Shown piece by piece: positions 9,041 to 19,498 of a stretch of DNA of 64,000 nucleotides. Below the pieces are notes generated by a model. The model saw nothing but the letters and a program-made list of their open reading frames with translations. It had not been told where the DNA came from and did no database searches. The position numbers and the translations under genes were made by a program. The stretch is taken from assembly GCA_002104905.1 (NCBI GenBank), contig MCFE01000074.1, forward strand, positions 62,001-126,000, read 5' to 3'. The first letter of the stretch is position 1. Each line of letters begins with the position of its first letter. The DNA is from Basidiobolus meristosporus CBS 931.73. Its lineage: Eukaryota; Basidiobolomycota; Basidiobolomycetes; Basidiobolales; Basidiobolaceae.

Positions 9041-10319
9041 CAAGGCCACAGCTAAAGGACTCAGTTTCAGCTTTGACAATTCTGGATGCAAGATCACTGG
9101 TCAAAATGGTGCCAATATTACTTTGGGTATCAGAAATTGGAATCTATACAAGTTGACTTATATTCCATCAAATTTGGAAGCCAATATATATAACTTAAGT
9201 GATGAAACACCAAGGCTTTAGCACAAGAGATTTAGGCACATCAATTTTGATTATTTGTGCAAAATGATCTAAGATCAGCTGATTTCTAGTGCAAAAATTG
9301 ATCCCCCAGCTAATTTGGAGCACTGTGAAGCCTGCAAATATGGGAAACAAGCCAGAAAATCATTCAAGAGCTCTGGGTTAATCAAAACTAAGAAAAAACT
9401 AGAACTAATTTACTCAGATCTGTGTGGACCTAGGCAAAAGTTATTCCTATGCAGGATGAAGTATTTAATCACTTATAATGATGATTATACAAGATGTACA
9501 TGGGTCTACTTCATGGTGACAAAGGAAGAAGCTCTATCTAGGCTCAGGGATTTTAAAGCCATGGTGGAGAGAGAAACTGGTGAAAAAATAACAAAAATAC
9601 ACTCTGACAATGGTGGAGAATATACCTCAAAACTCTTCATCCACTTCTGCAAAATTCATGGGATAAAGCAAGAGACTACTATACCATACTCCCCACAGCA
9701 AAACGGAGTAGCAGAGTGTGCTACCAGATCACTAATTGATAGGGCAAGATCTAGGATCCATGATCAAAAATTATCCTATGATTTTTGGGCAGAATCTGCT
9801 AAGAATATTTGGGTGTACAGCATATGCCCAGAAACTGCCTGGAAATCAGTCAAATTTGAGCCAAAAAGTGTAAAATGCATATTTTTGGACTACTGCAATG
9901 AGAGTAAAGCATACAGACTCTACAATACCAAAGCAAAGAAGCTAATCAAGTATAGGGATGTGTTGTGTGATAAAAATTCAAAATTTTCACAAAATATGAC
10001 ATCAGATGATTACAAAAATCTGATCTCCAGTGCATCAATTATCAGGATTGAATCAGAGCAAAACAATGAGAACTTTGCACTCCAGAGGACTCCAAAACCA
10101 TGGTTCAGCCAGAATCAGTGCTCAGGAATATTCCAGAAATAATTATTTGAGTATCAAATGCCCAGAGATCCAATTGGACAAGAAATAGGCCAAATTACTA
10201 TATCAATGAGCATACAAACTTAGCCTATGCCTATTCAGTCCATATTAATGAGCCCATGACTGTAAAAGTGGCCCTAAATAGCCCTCAGACAAATTTTGGA
10301 GATCTGCAATGACTGAGGA
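9041..10319 (+). pseudogene. Copia A pre-integrase and integrase, broken
   Basis: Continues the copia A copy split by gypsy-1. Readable: GAG-pre-integrase part with EHCEACKYGKQARKSF; integrase with LIYSDLCGP, YNDDYTRCTWVYF, SDNGGEYTSK and PQQNGVAE, so D, D, E positions are visible in the open frame 9,315-10,142. About 70 codons present in the copy at 20,100 reversed are deleted after DFWAESA. It ends abruptly at 10,319 in the sequence for MTEE, where an LTR-D fragment starts. Reverse transcriptase and 3' LTR are absent. Confidence 0.88.
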
Positions 10320-10930
10320 ATAGCCAGTGAGAAAAGTATATAAGGGAGGCTATCCCTCAACAATAAATCATCATCCCTTTTATCAATATACCAACTTGTT
10401 GATTAGTGTGATCACTGCTACCTGCTGCTACCTGAACTTCCAACCCTAGACCACAGGACACTCCCAGGAAACCACGCTGACAGCCAACTGACCTTGGAGG
10501 CACTAATTGTGAGGAATACTCAGAGTAGGTATCTTTCATTATATTTGATTCTTTCCCAAGTTTGTTCTTGTACAGGCAAAGATACTTTTCTGTCTTTGTA
10601 ACTATTGACCAAAGCTGCATTCTTATCAAGTCCCTGCTGGTGGAGTTTACAGTTGTTTTGACTTTGGAATCTTTAGTACATTGTCATCTCAAAGGACGCT
10701 GAACCCAGCACATACTTTTGTTAAGACGCCAACTAAGTTGGGGATTGTAGCTCAATAGTTTTCCCTTGACAAGCTTGTGGCTTTATTCCCCTTCACATTG
10801 GATTAGAGACAGAACCCAAGTATTCCTAGCAAGCTTTTGCCAGAGGTTATCGCACCCAGTGAACACCCCACACACAAAACACTTGAGAAGTGTTGGACGT
10901 ATCTCTCCCTTGGACTTATACACCACCACA
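10320..10930 (+). repeat. LTR family D fragment
   Basis: Nearly identical to 4,360-4,970, from TAGCCAGTGAGAAAAGTATATAAGG to CACCACCACA (read as short blocks). The first ~460 bp of the LTR are missing. The junctions on both sides are abrupt, copia A on the left and Plavaka/gene X on the right, so it marks a deletion or recombination point. Confidence 0.8.
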
Positions 10931-11560
10931 ACGCCCATGCTGTGATGAGTCTTTCTGTGGGCTTTATCTTTGGGTGCTGTTGTTGTGCTTCAAAGGCTGT
11001 ATGGTGTTCCTCTGCTGTTACATCAGGAAATGGCTCTATTCTTGGCTGTGACATTGAACTATTTGAGCTCCTTCTTTGCTGCAAAGGTGCTGCATTCTCT
11101 ATCAGAGATATTGATTGCGCAACATGTATCATCCACTCATCCTGTTTCTGGACAACTCCCGGAATTCTCTGGGCCATTGCTTCTATCCTATCAGCCACTA
11201 CACCAAGTTACCCCACTAATGCTTTGGTATGAGCTGACAATATACTTGCTAATACATGTGGTGGTGATGTTAATACAACCACTTGCTGGTCTGCACCCAA
11301 AGGTACCAAATTTGCTACATTCTCATCTGCCTGAGCATTATGGTCAGCTTGCAGCTCCTCAGATATTCTCATTTGCCTATTTGACTGAGTGCCTGAGGAG
11401 TTGGGATTATTATCATTAGTGGGCACACTACCAACATGGCCTTTTTTGAATGAAGCCCTGCTTGCTCCACTGAATGACAAATCAAGCTGTTGTCCAACTG
11501 TTCTTCTGCTGCTGTCAATAGTGGGGTTTGGCCAGGAACTAAACAACTTTGCTTAATTTT
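10931..11560 (-). pseudogene. Gene X N-terminal part (Plavaka-linked, unknown)
   Basis: Two minus-strand open frames (11,546-11,208 and 11,198 to about 10,930) make the N-terminal half of a protein repeated at 34,640-35,360, 37,770-38,240 and 53,200-54,060. Shared features: SRRTVGQQLDLSFS, a polar stretch with NRQMRISEELQADHNAQADE, TSPPHVLA, and MADRIEAMAQ followed by a glutamine-rich part. Its function is unknown. It starts divergently from a transposase N-terminus at about 11,820, as in the fuller copy at 34 kb. The C-terminal part is lost at the LTR-D junction. Confidence 0.6.
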
Positions 11561-11819
11561 TTGGTGGCATATATATATGGAAGTGACTCAAGCCAAAGGG
11601 GAAATAGTATTACATACATGTGTGTATGTGATTCCACAACTTTATTTTTAATGCTTACAATGGTGGGTCAGCTGTTAATCTTACATTCATGTAGGTGCAA
11701 TGTCACAAAAATAAGACTGTCTTAAATTCACATGTGTAGTGACAAAACAGTGATATATTAGTGTTGCATTGCTGAGTGTCAAACTGCTTGCCCCATGGAA
11801 AAGCCCACTTTGATGCAAT

Positions 11820-12594
11820 GTAACAAGTAAAGAGAAAAAAGACCATGGCTATTGTAACAGGCCTTGCAGTCATGAAACACATAGACAGCATAGGAAGTAT
11901 TACAAGAGTCACACACAGTGCTTTGGCACACAAGCCATACTTGACCATTCATCAGTCACAACTGTTGCAGCAATATCTTGCTGGCAGCTTGATACTACTA
12001 TTACAGTGCCTAGCTGTACTTGTCACCTTGTGCAAACTGAGTCAGGTGAGTTTGTAAAGCCTTTGGGCTCACTGCAGCCTTTTGAATCAGACATGCAGAG
12101 TGATAGCTCTGAAGAAGAAGGCTCACTGATGGATTATGTGTTTGACTCCCCTAACAATGGTGCCCTCATGAGCTCAGCAAAATTCCATTATGCAGTGAGA
12201 AAACACCAATATAAATCATGCCAAAGATACTTTTTGGAGCCACATGAGCCCAGTAAACCATCTACTAGTGAGTGGTGTGTTTTCACCAATATCAGCAATG
12301 TGGGCTTTGAGGACTTACCACTACTTCTTGCCAAAATTACTCCAGGATGCAACTTGCCATTTACATGGTACAAATAAGCACCTATCATGTGACTGGCAAC
12401 ATATAACCCAGAGACTGTCCTAATGTCAGCATGTGTTAGCAGTGGCATAGCATTCACATCAGAGAATGCTACCATTGCAGGGTGTCCACCAGTGTCAGGA
12501 ATCTACCACAATAGGAGAAAAACATGGTTCACACTCCAGATATATTCCAGTTATTCCCATCTAAAGAAGCTCATGTTGTCTTACAGATATTGTG
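11820..12594 (+). pseudogene. Plavaka-type transposase N-terminus, broken
   Basis: Corresponds to the start of the minus-strand transposase at 34,455. The zinc-binding start is decayed here (cysteines lost to stops and changes), while 12,006-12,377 is open and reads HLVQTESGEFVKPLGS, an acidic SDSSEEEGSLMD and ECVFTNIS-like pieces. The match runs to about 12,594, where it meets a gene X tail. An N-terminal zinc finger and acidic linker are usual in CACTA/Plavaka transposases. Only the first ~250 codons remain. Confidence 0.55.
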
Positions 12595-12660
12595 AAGATG
12601 TCTTTTGAGAAGTTATTATGATGTTCCCACAAGAAGACTGTCACAAACTCTAAGTCCAGT
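12595..12660 (-). pseudogene. Gene X downstream region, left part
   Basis: Matches the reverse of 40,635-40,700 and 56,650-56,720. It ends CTAAGTCCAGT, then the PIF/Harbinger element. Joining 12,660 to 16,067 restores the sequence seen without insertion at 40,640 and 56,650, which proves the insertion site. Confidence 0.65.
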
Positions 12661-12843
12661 AGACTTGTTCTGTTGGATATTGCCACATAGTGCCAGCCTG
12701 TTTATGGTGCCAGATCAATCTGGAACTCTACGGCACTATCTGGCACTATAATTTCTACCATGATGCCAGTGGTATGATACAGTTACTGGTAATTTTACTC
12801 AATCTTACTTATGTTGCTCAGAATAGTGCTTTACTTGCTTTAT
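12661..12843. other. PIF/Harbinger left end, non-coding
   Basis: Holds the left inverted repeat and sub-repeats of the type GCACTATCTGGCAC and GTGCCAG, which recur in the foldback MITEs. No gene. Such subterminal repeats may bind the element's transposase or partner protein; this is inference. Confidence 0.6.
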
Positions 12844-13728
12844 TTACTCTTCATAATGCTCCAGACACATTTCTCTCAGTGGATGTCTTCTTTTATGAAC
12901 ATACTGTGCATTAATAAGTATCTTAACTATTTTACCTATTCTGCTGTTTTCTCCTATATATGACTTTCCTCTGTATTTACCTGCCAATATGCTGAATCTC
13001 TTCAGATATCCAAAGGTGTGCTCTACCCTTACTCTGAAATGATTAAATATCTCATTGTAGAGCTTCTGCTTCCTGCTAAGCACACCATTCCTTGGCTTCC
13101 TATAAGCTGTAATACATCCTAATCTCTGACAATCCTCTCCTATATAGGCTAAGTCTGCCATACATTTCTCCCCTCTACTGAATTCAGGATGATTCTCTAC
13201 CCAGAGTGCTTTGTCATGCCTACTTCCAGCAAATGGCCCACTAAACCAGATGATGTAACCCTCAATGTCAGACAGTGCTTGAAACTTCACACAGTGTGCC
13301 TTGTACTTGCCAGAATAAAAGTGCCTTTGCCCTCTAGAAGGTCTGTTAATCCTCACTGGGAAGGTATCCAATATACTCCTGATATGGAACCTGTTGCTGA
13401 ACACTCTGGAGTATGGAAGTCTATTGGAGCTTCTGAACATAGTATTCCAAGCTTGCTCTAAGTCATTCATACCCTCTGCAAGGTGGTTTTCCATTGCTGT
13501 CAGCTAGGAATGAAAGCTTCTAGGACTTTTGTTGCCATGGATGGTGGGATGAAGCCTTGTAGGGCAATAGTTCTTGTAATAGCAGAGAAGCTTAACAAGG
13601 GATCTCCTTGAGTAGATTGGGGCTGATGGTCCACAGTACTTGGAATAGATCTCCTCTAGTGTGTCAAAAGGAAATCCAGTGGTAGTGATAGGATTGCTGA
13701 GAAAAGACCATTCAGATGAGTAAGTCAT
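12844..13728 (-). pseudogene. PIF/Harbinger DDE transposase, one nonsense stop
   Basis: One reading frame from ATG at 13,728 to the stop at 12,844, about 295 codons, with a single in-frame TAG at 13,504-13,506; copy 2 has CAG (Q) there. It matches the DDE_4 family: first D in LDTFPVRINRP, FYSGKYKAH, GSRHDKALW, second D in MADLAYIG, and E in RVEHTFGYLKRF. So all three catalytic residues are kept. The length is a little short for the family (usually 300-450), and a helix-turn-helix N-terminus is weak. It cuts and joins element ends in the nucleus, with its partner ORF diverging at about 14,088. Confidence 0.88.
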
Positions 13729-14087
13729 ATTAAAATTGATGGATGATTGTATGGAGGTGGTTTAAATTGATTTGGCGCAATCTGCGTTATTTATCTGATT
13801 TTTGATACATTATGGTTAAATCTCCATCAATTGCCATGTATCCCATCATTATGTTGCAAAAATCATCCGCAAACAATGCCTTGGTACTTTTATTGATGCT
13901 TTAATCATAGGTCTATAATCAAATAGGAAATCTGCAATTGATGTGATCTGATCCATGTCAACGCAATCCAAGATGCATCATGCATAATATATGGAAAGTT
14001 CAACAATCACTTTAGTTTTCATATATATTTCATATAAGACCAGGTTGATGCCAATATACTGCTGTATAAGTATCCAAATCCGTTGTT
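13729..14087. promoter_or_regulatory. Intergenic region between divergent Harbinger genes
   Basis: About 360 bp between the two divergent starts, with no ORF. It must contain both promoters; no certain TATA box can be chosen on either strand. CG sites begin to be common here. Confidence 0.45.
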
Positions 14088-15320
14088 ATGGTCCCCATAC
14101 CAAGCCTCAACTCATCTTTAGTACAACCCAGACAAAACCCATCCCCCAGCTCACAAGCGTGGTCTGGACCGGATAAGTCTATGTTGGATCCGTTTGAGTT
14201 CTTGCCAAATGATTTTAGTATGGCCCAAGTGTCTATGATGAGCCTTCATACAGATATTTGGGCACTACTGATTAATCTAGCAGAACTAGATACCTCAGAG
14301 AGTCAACAAAGATGGAAGAATTTGAGTAGAAAGCTGTGACATGAGTTCTACATCAAGATGCCAGCCAATGTATGTAAAAAGATATATAACAAGACAAGTA
14401 TTGAAATCAAGAATGAGCTGAGAGTGAGGGGATTTGACAAAGAAGCCGTGCGGGAACAATTTTGTGCGCAATTTGCACAGTATGGGCCGGACGCGTCCGT
14501 TTGTGCCTCAACTTTGGGAACCAAAGAGATTTTGAATGAGTTTTTGCCTCAAATTACTAATGTACTACGTGATATATTAGTAGAGCTAAGTGGCTTCCAA
14601 GAGCAATATACACAGGACTCATCCAGGCAACAGCTCCAAAGTATCAGACAGAGGGTAAGTGAATACCTTGAGGAATCAGATGGTGAGCTTCAGGAGGAAG
14701 AATACAGACCGCAAGCAACATTGTCCAGATTGCGCCAGCATGCCTTGCTGGATTCCCTACCATCTCTTGCAACCACAGCATGCCGGCGCACGTCAGTCCA
14801 GACCACGCCAACACCCTTTACCAGAACGCCCCGCGTCAAGTCAACGCGCGCGCTTCAGAGCAAAACTACAAGAACTTGCCAAACTGCTCATTTAGACACA
14901 AGTCCATTGGAGCGGACCTAGTTGTGTCAACATGTGGCATCACATTGAACTCAGCCAAGGGCCATCTCAACACGTCAAGGCGCGCCTGCGCGTGCCGTTT
15001 TGCCTGACCATCAGCAAGTTACTTCTGGTGAACTGACTGATGATGACCAACATGAAGTGCCTCAACCACCGGAGCCCTTGGCAAGTAAAAGAACCCGTCA
15101 GCGCGTGGCACTACAGGCCGGTTCAGTTGGTTCAGTTGGAGCAATTCAGCGTGGCCAAGCTGCAGCATTGCACTCATCAACTAGGAGGCAAAATACTCAC
15201 TACAAATACACAAGTAGCCAAGATGATAGTCAGCCAGGAAGTAGTGTAGGTGTGCAAAGTGAGTCACTACCAAATGCTTCAGTAGTAATCCGTGTGAGAA
15301 AAAAACCCAGGAGAAGATGA
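14088..15320 (+). pseudogene. PIF/Harbinger second protein (DNA-binding partner type)
   Basis: Three open parts, 14,088-14,339, 14,358-14,921 and 15,000-15,320, lie in the same frame, split by a TGA (14,337), a TAG (14,919) and a TGA near 14,946. Together about 410 codons. Visible: WSGPDKSMLDPFEFL, SQQRWKNLSRKL (tryptophan/basic pattern like a Myb/SANT-type helix), a long helical part with EYLEESDGELQEEEY, a serine/threonine/glutamine-rich tail and a basic end RVRKKPRRR that looks like a nuclear signal. PIF/Harbinger elements encode a Myb/SANT-like partner that brings the transposase to the nucleus and ends. The assignment rests on position and pattern; the domain is not certain. Confidence 0.65.
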
Positions 15321-16063
15321 TGCGATCACTTTGAATTGCTCACATTTGTAATGATCCCAACAACCCTTTTTTTTTGCAATCCAAATCAAGCCATCGCAAA
15401 TCAGTGATCATCAAATTTTTGTTATAAGTAATATCAAGGTTGTCTCACATTTGAGACAGAACCCCTATAAATAAACACCCTGCATATATATACGTCATCT
15501 GTAATACCAGTGCAGCTATTGGATCTGTTTTGCACCGACACAATCACTTGCGTGCTAGCTATGACACCTTGTCCAATCACTAGGATCAGGGATTTACTTG
15601 CTCAATGGGCAAAATGGGATATTTGATGGCAAATCAGGTAGCTTTTTCAGTAGTCAATGAGCCAATTGGGGGCTGCCAGCTTCAGGATACTTTTGGACCA
15701 ATTAACCACTGCGATACCGTCCAATTGGAGTGAGGGTAACCAAAATGGTAAGTATCAGTGTAGTTTATAGTGTGATACACATTTATTTCCATTTACATTA
15801 AAGAAACATATCCAAATACCGGATTTTACCCGCCATTATAACGGTATCCAATTGCGCACGTGATGCAAACATTACAAGTTGGCGCAATCATCCATGCCAA
15901 CCTCATTGTGTCAGATTGTGCCATAGTGTGCTAGATTGTCCCGCATAGTGCAAAATTGTCCAAGAACAATCCTGCATTCTGGTAGCTATAATATCGCGCC
16001 CAATTGTTCTTTACAACCGCAGATTGCGCCGCGCACCCTGGCACGGTACAATGGAACAAGTCT
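15321..16063. other. PIF/Harbinger right end, non-coding, CG-rich
   Basis: No ORF of note. Contains the right inverted repeat and many CG sites (for example in 15,830-16,030). The same region, with TG or CA in place of many CGs, occurs at 22,803-23,570 (reversed) and 49,860-50,646. Confidence 0.7.
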
Positions 16064-16551
16064 AGTGACTAAGAGGTATTGGTCCCATTGGAACACCATG
16101 CAAAGACTGTGAAAAAATAATTGCACACCAGATTTCACAATAAACTTAGTCAAAATTTTCAACACAACTCTACCAAAGTGGCATTTGATATCATTCTCTC
16201 TCAATTTTCTCACTTTGTGATCCCTGACACTCTATTACCTCCTACCTATGTTCTCATTGATTGACTATTGCCTCTTTCTCACACTCCTACTTCCCAACTC
16301 AACTACTTCTCTAACTTTTTATGCATACAAATTGATTTGTATCCATTGAAGCATCAGTTGTACCTCAATTGTCAATTGTATTGACCTTTACAAGTCCCTA
16401 TACTCTATGCTAACATTAAGCTCAACCCTGCACTCAACAAGTAACTGCATTAAAATCTACAACTCAATAAGTATTTCAGCTGAATGCTTTGTTTCCATGA
16501 CTTTAGTGGGAACCTTGCTGTTCATGGCACTGTTCATTTGCTGGTTCCTAT
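16064..16551 (-). pseudogene. Gene X C-terminal tail
   Basis: Reverse complement matches 40,140-40,640, 55,080-55,340 and 56,460-56,650. On the minus strand near 16,490 the codons for KSWKQ are readable, as at 55,130. Frames are broken throughout. It is the flank of PIF/Harbinger copy 1 and ends where an LTR A copy starts. Confidence 0.6.
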
Positions 16552-16904
16552 ATGTAGTGAGATCTCTGTAATTCCACCTATTTATTCACCTATATTAGTC
16601 ACTTAGATCATTACTTTCAAATTCTAGAGAATACCGACCAAATTCCTTGTTGGGATTTACTTAGAATATTTTCACCCAAATTCTAGGTACTCTGATCATG
16701 AAAATTCTCAAAGTTACTCAAACAGCCCCAAACTTTGCACACATGTTCTTGGGACCCTCCTTCACCTATTCTACAAGTTTTTTATGCCAAGACCATGTAA
16801 AAATATAAATACTACTTTTACACTGATCAATTCATCAAGTAATCACCACATATTCTACTTATTTTCCCAATCACTTCCAATATCTCCAAGACTGTTACAA
16901 CAGG
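16552..16904 (+). repeat. Copia A 5' LTR copy
   Basis: Family A LTR, beginning with a diverged start (expected TGTTGTAA, here about TAGTGAGATCT) and ending TTACAACA. TATA-like AATATAAATACTAC at about 16,801. A mutated primer-binding site GGCTATAACCCC follows. Confidence 0.75.
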
Positions 16905-17012
16905 CTATAACCCCAAGCTGTCACTCTTTGCAATGTCCACTACTGCTATTACTGAAACTTTTCCCTCTTCTGAAAAGTTGGATGATTCTTACTACCAAGT
17001 ATGGAAGGTGAA
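16905..17012 (+). pseudogene. Copia A gag start, fragment
   Basis: Reads MSTTAITETFPSSEKLDDS-YQVWKV in pieces from 16,934, then breaks at about 17,012 where the match to gag ends. Only the first ~35 codons remain. Confidence 0.7.
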
Positions 17013-17689
17013 GATGCTGCTGTAGGAGTAAACTCATCTACCTCACTGGAGTGTAGCCCAACTGGCTGCATTTCCAACTCTTGTGAAAACAATACCATGT
17101 TCAGATATTTATAGGTATATCTCCTCCCACTGTTTCTGATACTTATTGTAGCTAAGTAGATTGTCTAATAAGCTACTCACAGAGCCTCAGGATCAGTGGT
17201 TCTATTCCTAGTACCACTGTTACATCATGTATATCATTCCAAAGTTGGTGAGTCTGAGATCACTGATTGTTGGCCAAATATATTGAGGTTATATATCATT
17301 CTGGTCCTCAGGATATTGGCAAGCTGATTCATGTATCTGTTTGCATACCTCAGGTATGTGTGGATCCTCAGCATAGCTCCTTTATTTTATGATATTAAGA
17401 ATCCAAGTATTAGCACATACATCATGTAGTATGCTCAGTATTTATTTGGACTCCTTGCTGGGTTTTTGTGTTTTTCCAAAGCCTCATCTGTTTACAGATT
17501 TCATAATTTGAAATTTGTCCAACATGACCTCCTTATCATAGGCCTCTCTCTATAACAATAGTTACTATTTAGCAGTTCTTTTCTGTCCTTTGTAATTTCA
17601 GGTAGATATAGCAGTCTTTCTCCAGAATAAAGACACAGTACTAAAGTAAAGTAGACACCCAAGCTATAGCAATCTTGAGGCTCATAGCC
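17013..17689 (-). other. Degenerate copia C leader, no readable gene
   Basis: No credible ORF. At 17,678-17,689 lies GGCTCATAGCCT, a family-type primer-binding site in reverse, so the DNA left of it should be the internal part of a minus-strand copia C. No protein motif is visible. Confidence 0.35.
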
Positions 17690-17698
17690 TGTTGAAAT
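17690..17698 (-). repeat. Copia C 5' LTR, first 9 bp before the copia A insertion
   Basis: TGTTGAAAT; the rest of this LTR continues at 22,299 after the inserted copia A. The last five bases, GAAAT, are the target duplication. Confidence 0.7.
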
Positions 17699-18048
17699 TG
17701 TTGTAAGAGTCTTGGAGATATTGGAAGTGATTGGGAGAACAAGTAGATAATGTGATTTTCACTTAATGATTTATTGAATGTAAAAGTAGTATTTATACTT
17801 TTACCTGGTCTTGGCATTACAAACACATAGAATAGGTTAAGAAAGGTCCCAAGAGCATGTGTGCAATGTTTGGCACTGTTTGGACAACTTTGAGAATTTT
17901 CATGTTCTAGGCACCTGGTATTTTGGTGAAAATATTCTAAGTAAATCCCAACAAGGAATTTTGGTCAGTATTCTCTAGGATTTGAAGGTGATGATCTAAA
18001 TAAGTAGGTTAGGTGAATATTTAGGTGGAAATACAAATTTTTACAACA
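17699..18048 (-). repeat. Copia A 3' LTR
   Basis: 350 bp, on this strand TGTTGTAAGAG to TTTTTACAACA. The polypurine tract GAGTGGGAG (minus strand) lies at 18,049-18,057. Confidence 0.92.
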
Positions 18049-18059
18049 CTCCCACTCAG

Positions 18060-18383
18060 CTAAATGTTCATACTGACTAGTCCTAATTTTGTCCTAAGAT
18101 ATTCAATCTTGCCTCTAGCTAATGGTTTGGTAAATATGTCTGCAATCATTTCATCGGTAGGATAGTAAACTAAGCTAACTAAGTTATTCTCAATAGCTTC
18201 ACGTATGAAATGATGTCCAATATCTATGTGCTTGGTTCTAGCATGAAAAGTTGGATCTCTACCTAATTGTATACATCCTTGTTTATCTTGAAATAAAGTA
18301 ATAGGTGTTTTTTGACATAGGCCTAAATCTGTGAAAAGTTTTCTTAACCACATTGCTTCTTTTGTTGCTTCACAGGCTGCCAT
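18060..18383 (-). pseudogene. Copia A RNase H, C-terminal part
   Basis: A 107-codon frame with AACEATKEAMWLRKLFTDLG, TKHIDIGHHFIREAIE and the Ty1/copia end motif ADIFTKPLARG. It removes RNA from the RNA/DNA hybrid during copying. The TDE-type catalytic start and the middle of the domain lie upstream across a frame break near 18,440-18,500. Confidence 0.88.
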
Positions 18384-19498
18384 ATACTCTGCCTCTGTGG
18401 TGGTAGTGCTACGGTTGGTTGCTTTCTTGAATTCATTGAAATTGCCCCTTTACAGTAAAGAAAGGTGTGTCCTGTGGTGGATCTTCTGTCTTCCAATTAT
18501 TGTCCCCAATCAGCATCATAGTATCCCACAGGATCCTGTTCTGAATCCTTATAAGTGTATCTTAAACAGATATTGGCAGTTCCTTTTAGGTATCTAAAAA
18601 TCCGCTTAACTGCTGCAATATGATCAGATCCATAGTTCTGATTTTGCGGGCTGACAACTCCCACTGAATATAAGATATCTTGACATGTTCCAAGCATGAT
18701 ATACATCAGACTGCCAACCATAAACTGATAAGGAAAGTCAGGGCTTTCAGATGGCACCAAGCTCTCTAGATTTGGTTGAGTTTTGACCAAGTTAAGGTTT
18801 GTCTCCATTGGGGTAGCTGCCGGTTTACAGTCTTCCATTTTGTACTTCTTTAGTATATCTTGAATATACTTGGACTGGCTCAGGGTGATAGTCTGGGTAC
18901 TTCTGTCTATGGAGAGCTTAATCTCTAAGTAGTAATTAAGCTCTCCTAGATTGGACATCTTGAACTCCTCAGATAGGCTGGATTTAGTCTGTTCCAATGT
19001 TTCTAGGTTATTGGTGGCTATAATAAGATCATCCACATATAGAGCTAATAGAACTGGATTTGCTCTATCTGGCTTATAGTATATACTATAGTTATCATTA
19101 CTCCTTTTAAAACTCAAAGATTCCAAATAAGAATCTATTGTGCAATTCCAGCCTCTTGGTGATTGTTTGAGACCATATAGAGATTTTTTAAACTTACAGA
19201 CCAAATGGGGGCTATCTTGGTCAACAAACCCATCATGCTGGTCCATATACATGGCCTCATCAAGTTCTCCATTCAAAAATGCAGTTTTTACATCCATTTG
19301 ATGAATAAATAACTTATATTTGGCTGCAATAGCCAATAATAATCTGATGGAATTAAACTTGGCTACTGGTGCAAAGGTCTCAGTATAGTCAAGTCCTTTT
19401 GTTTGAGAGTATCCTTTGGCTACAAGTCTTGCTTTGTATGTTTCAATGGTATTATCAGCCTTGTATTTTGTCTTGAAGACCCATCTGCATCAAATTGA
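18384..19498 (-). pseudogene. Copia A reverse transcriptase
   Basis: Main open frame 19,336-18,497 (279 codons). Motifs: [29 protein letters not shown], catalytic YVDDLIIA, LNYYLEIKLSIDR, QSKYIQDILKKYKM, FPYQFMVGSLMYIM and the start of RNase H (YDADWG). The N-terminal part (TFAPVAKFNSIRLLL-like) is readable at 19,340-19,480 after a frame change. The usual AR in QAPRAW is changed to SPRGW. Confidence 0.9.

Larger units (their letters stand above)
12661..16063. mobile_element. PIF/Harbinger copy 1, complete ends
   Basis: 3,403 bp with terminal inverted repeats starting AGACTTGTTC (right end GAACAAGTCT; imperfect further in) and a 3-bp duplication AGT (12658-12660, 16064-16066). It has the two divergent genes typical of PIF/Harbinger: a DDE transposase (minus, left) and a second protein (plus, right). 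The empty site is visible in paralogous sequence at 40,640 and 56,650. The right half is notably rich in CG for this window, the left half poor. Confidence 0.9.

Noticed and set aside
12690-12914. 74-codon ORF at the left end of PIF/Harbinger copy 1
   Set aside because: It runs over the subterminal repeats and the transposase end and is not kept in copy 2.
13189-13461. Plus-strand ORF of 90 codons in PIF/Harbinger copy 1
   Set aside because: It is the opposite strand of the transposase gene, whose protein matches the DDE_4 family.
15355-15380. T-rich run as a terminator
   Set aside because: A run of T (CCCTTTTTTTTTGC) lies after the second-protein gene, but such runs are common in AT-rich fungal DNA and RNA polymerase II does not stop by this signal.
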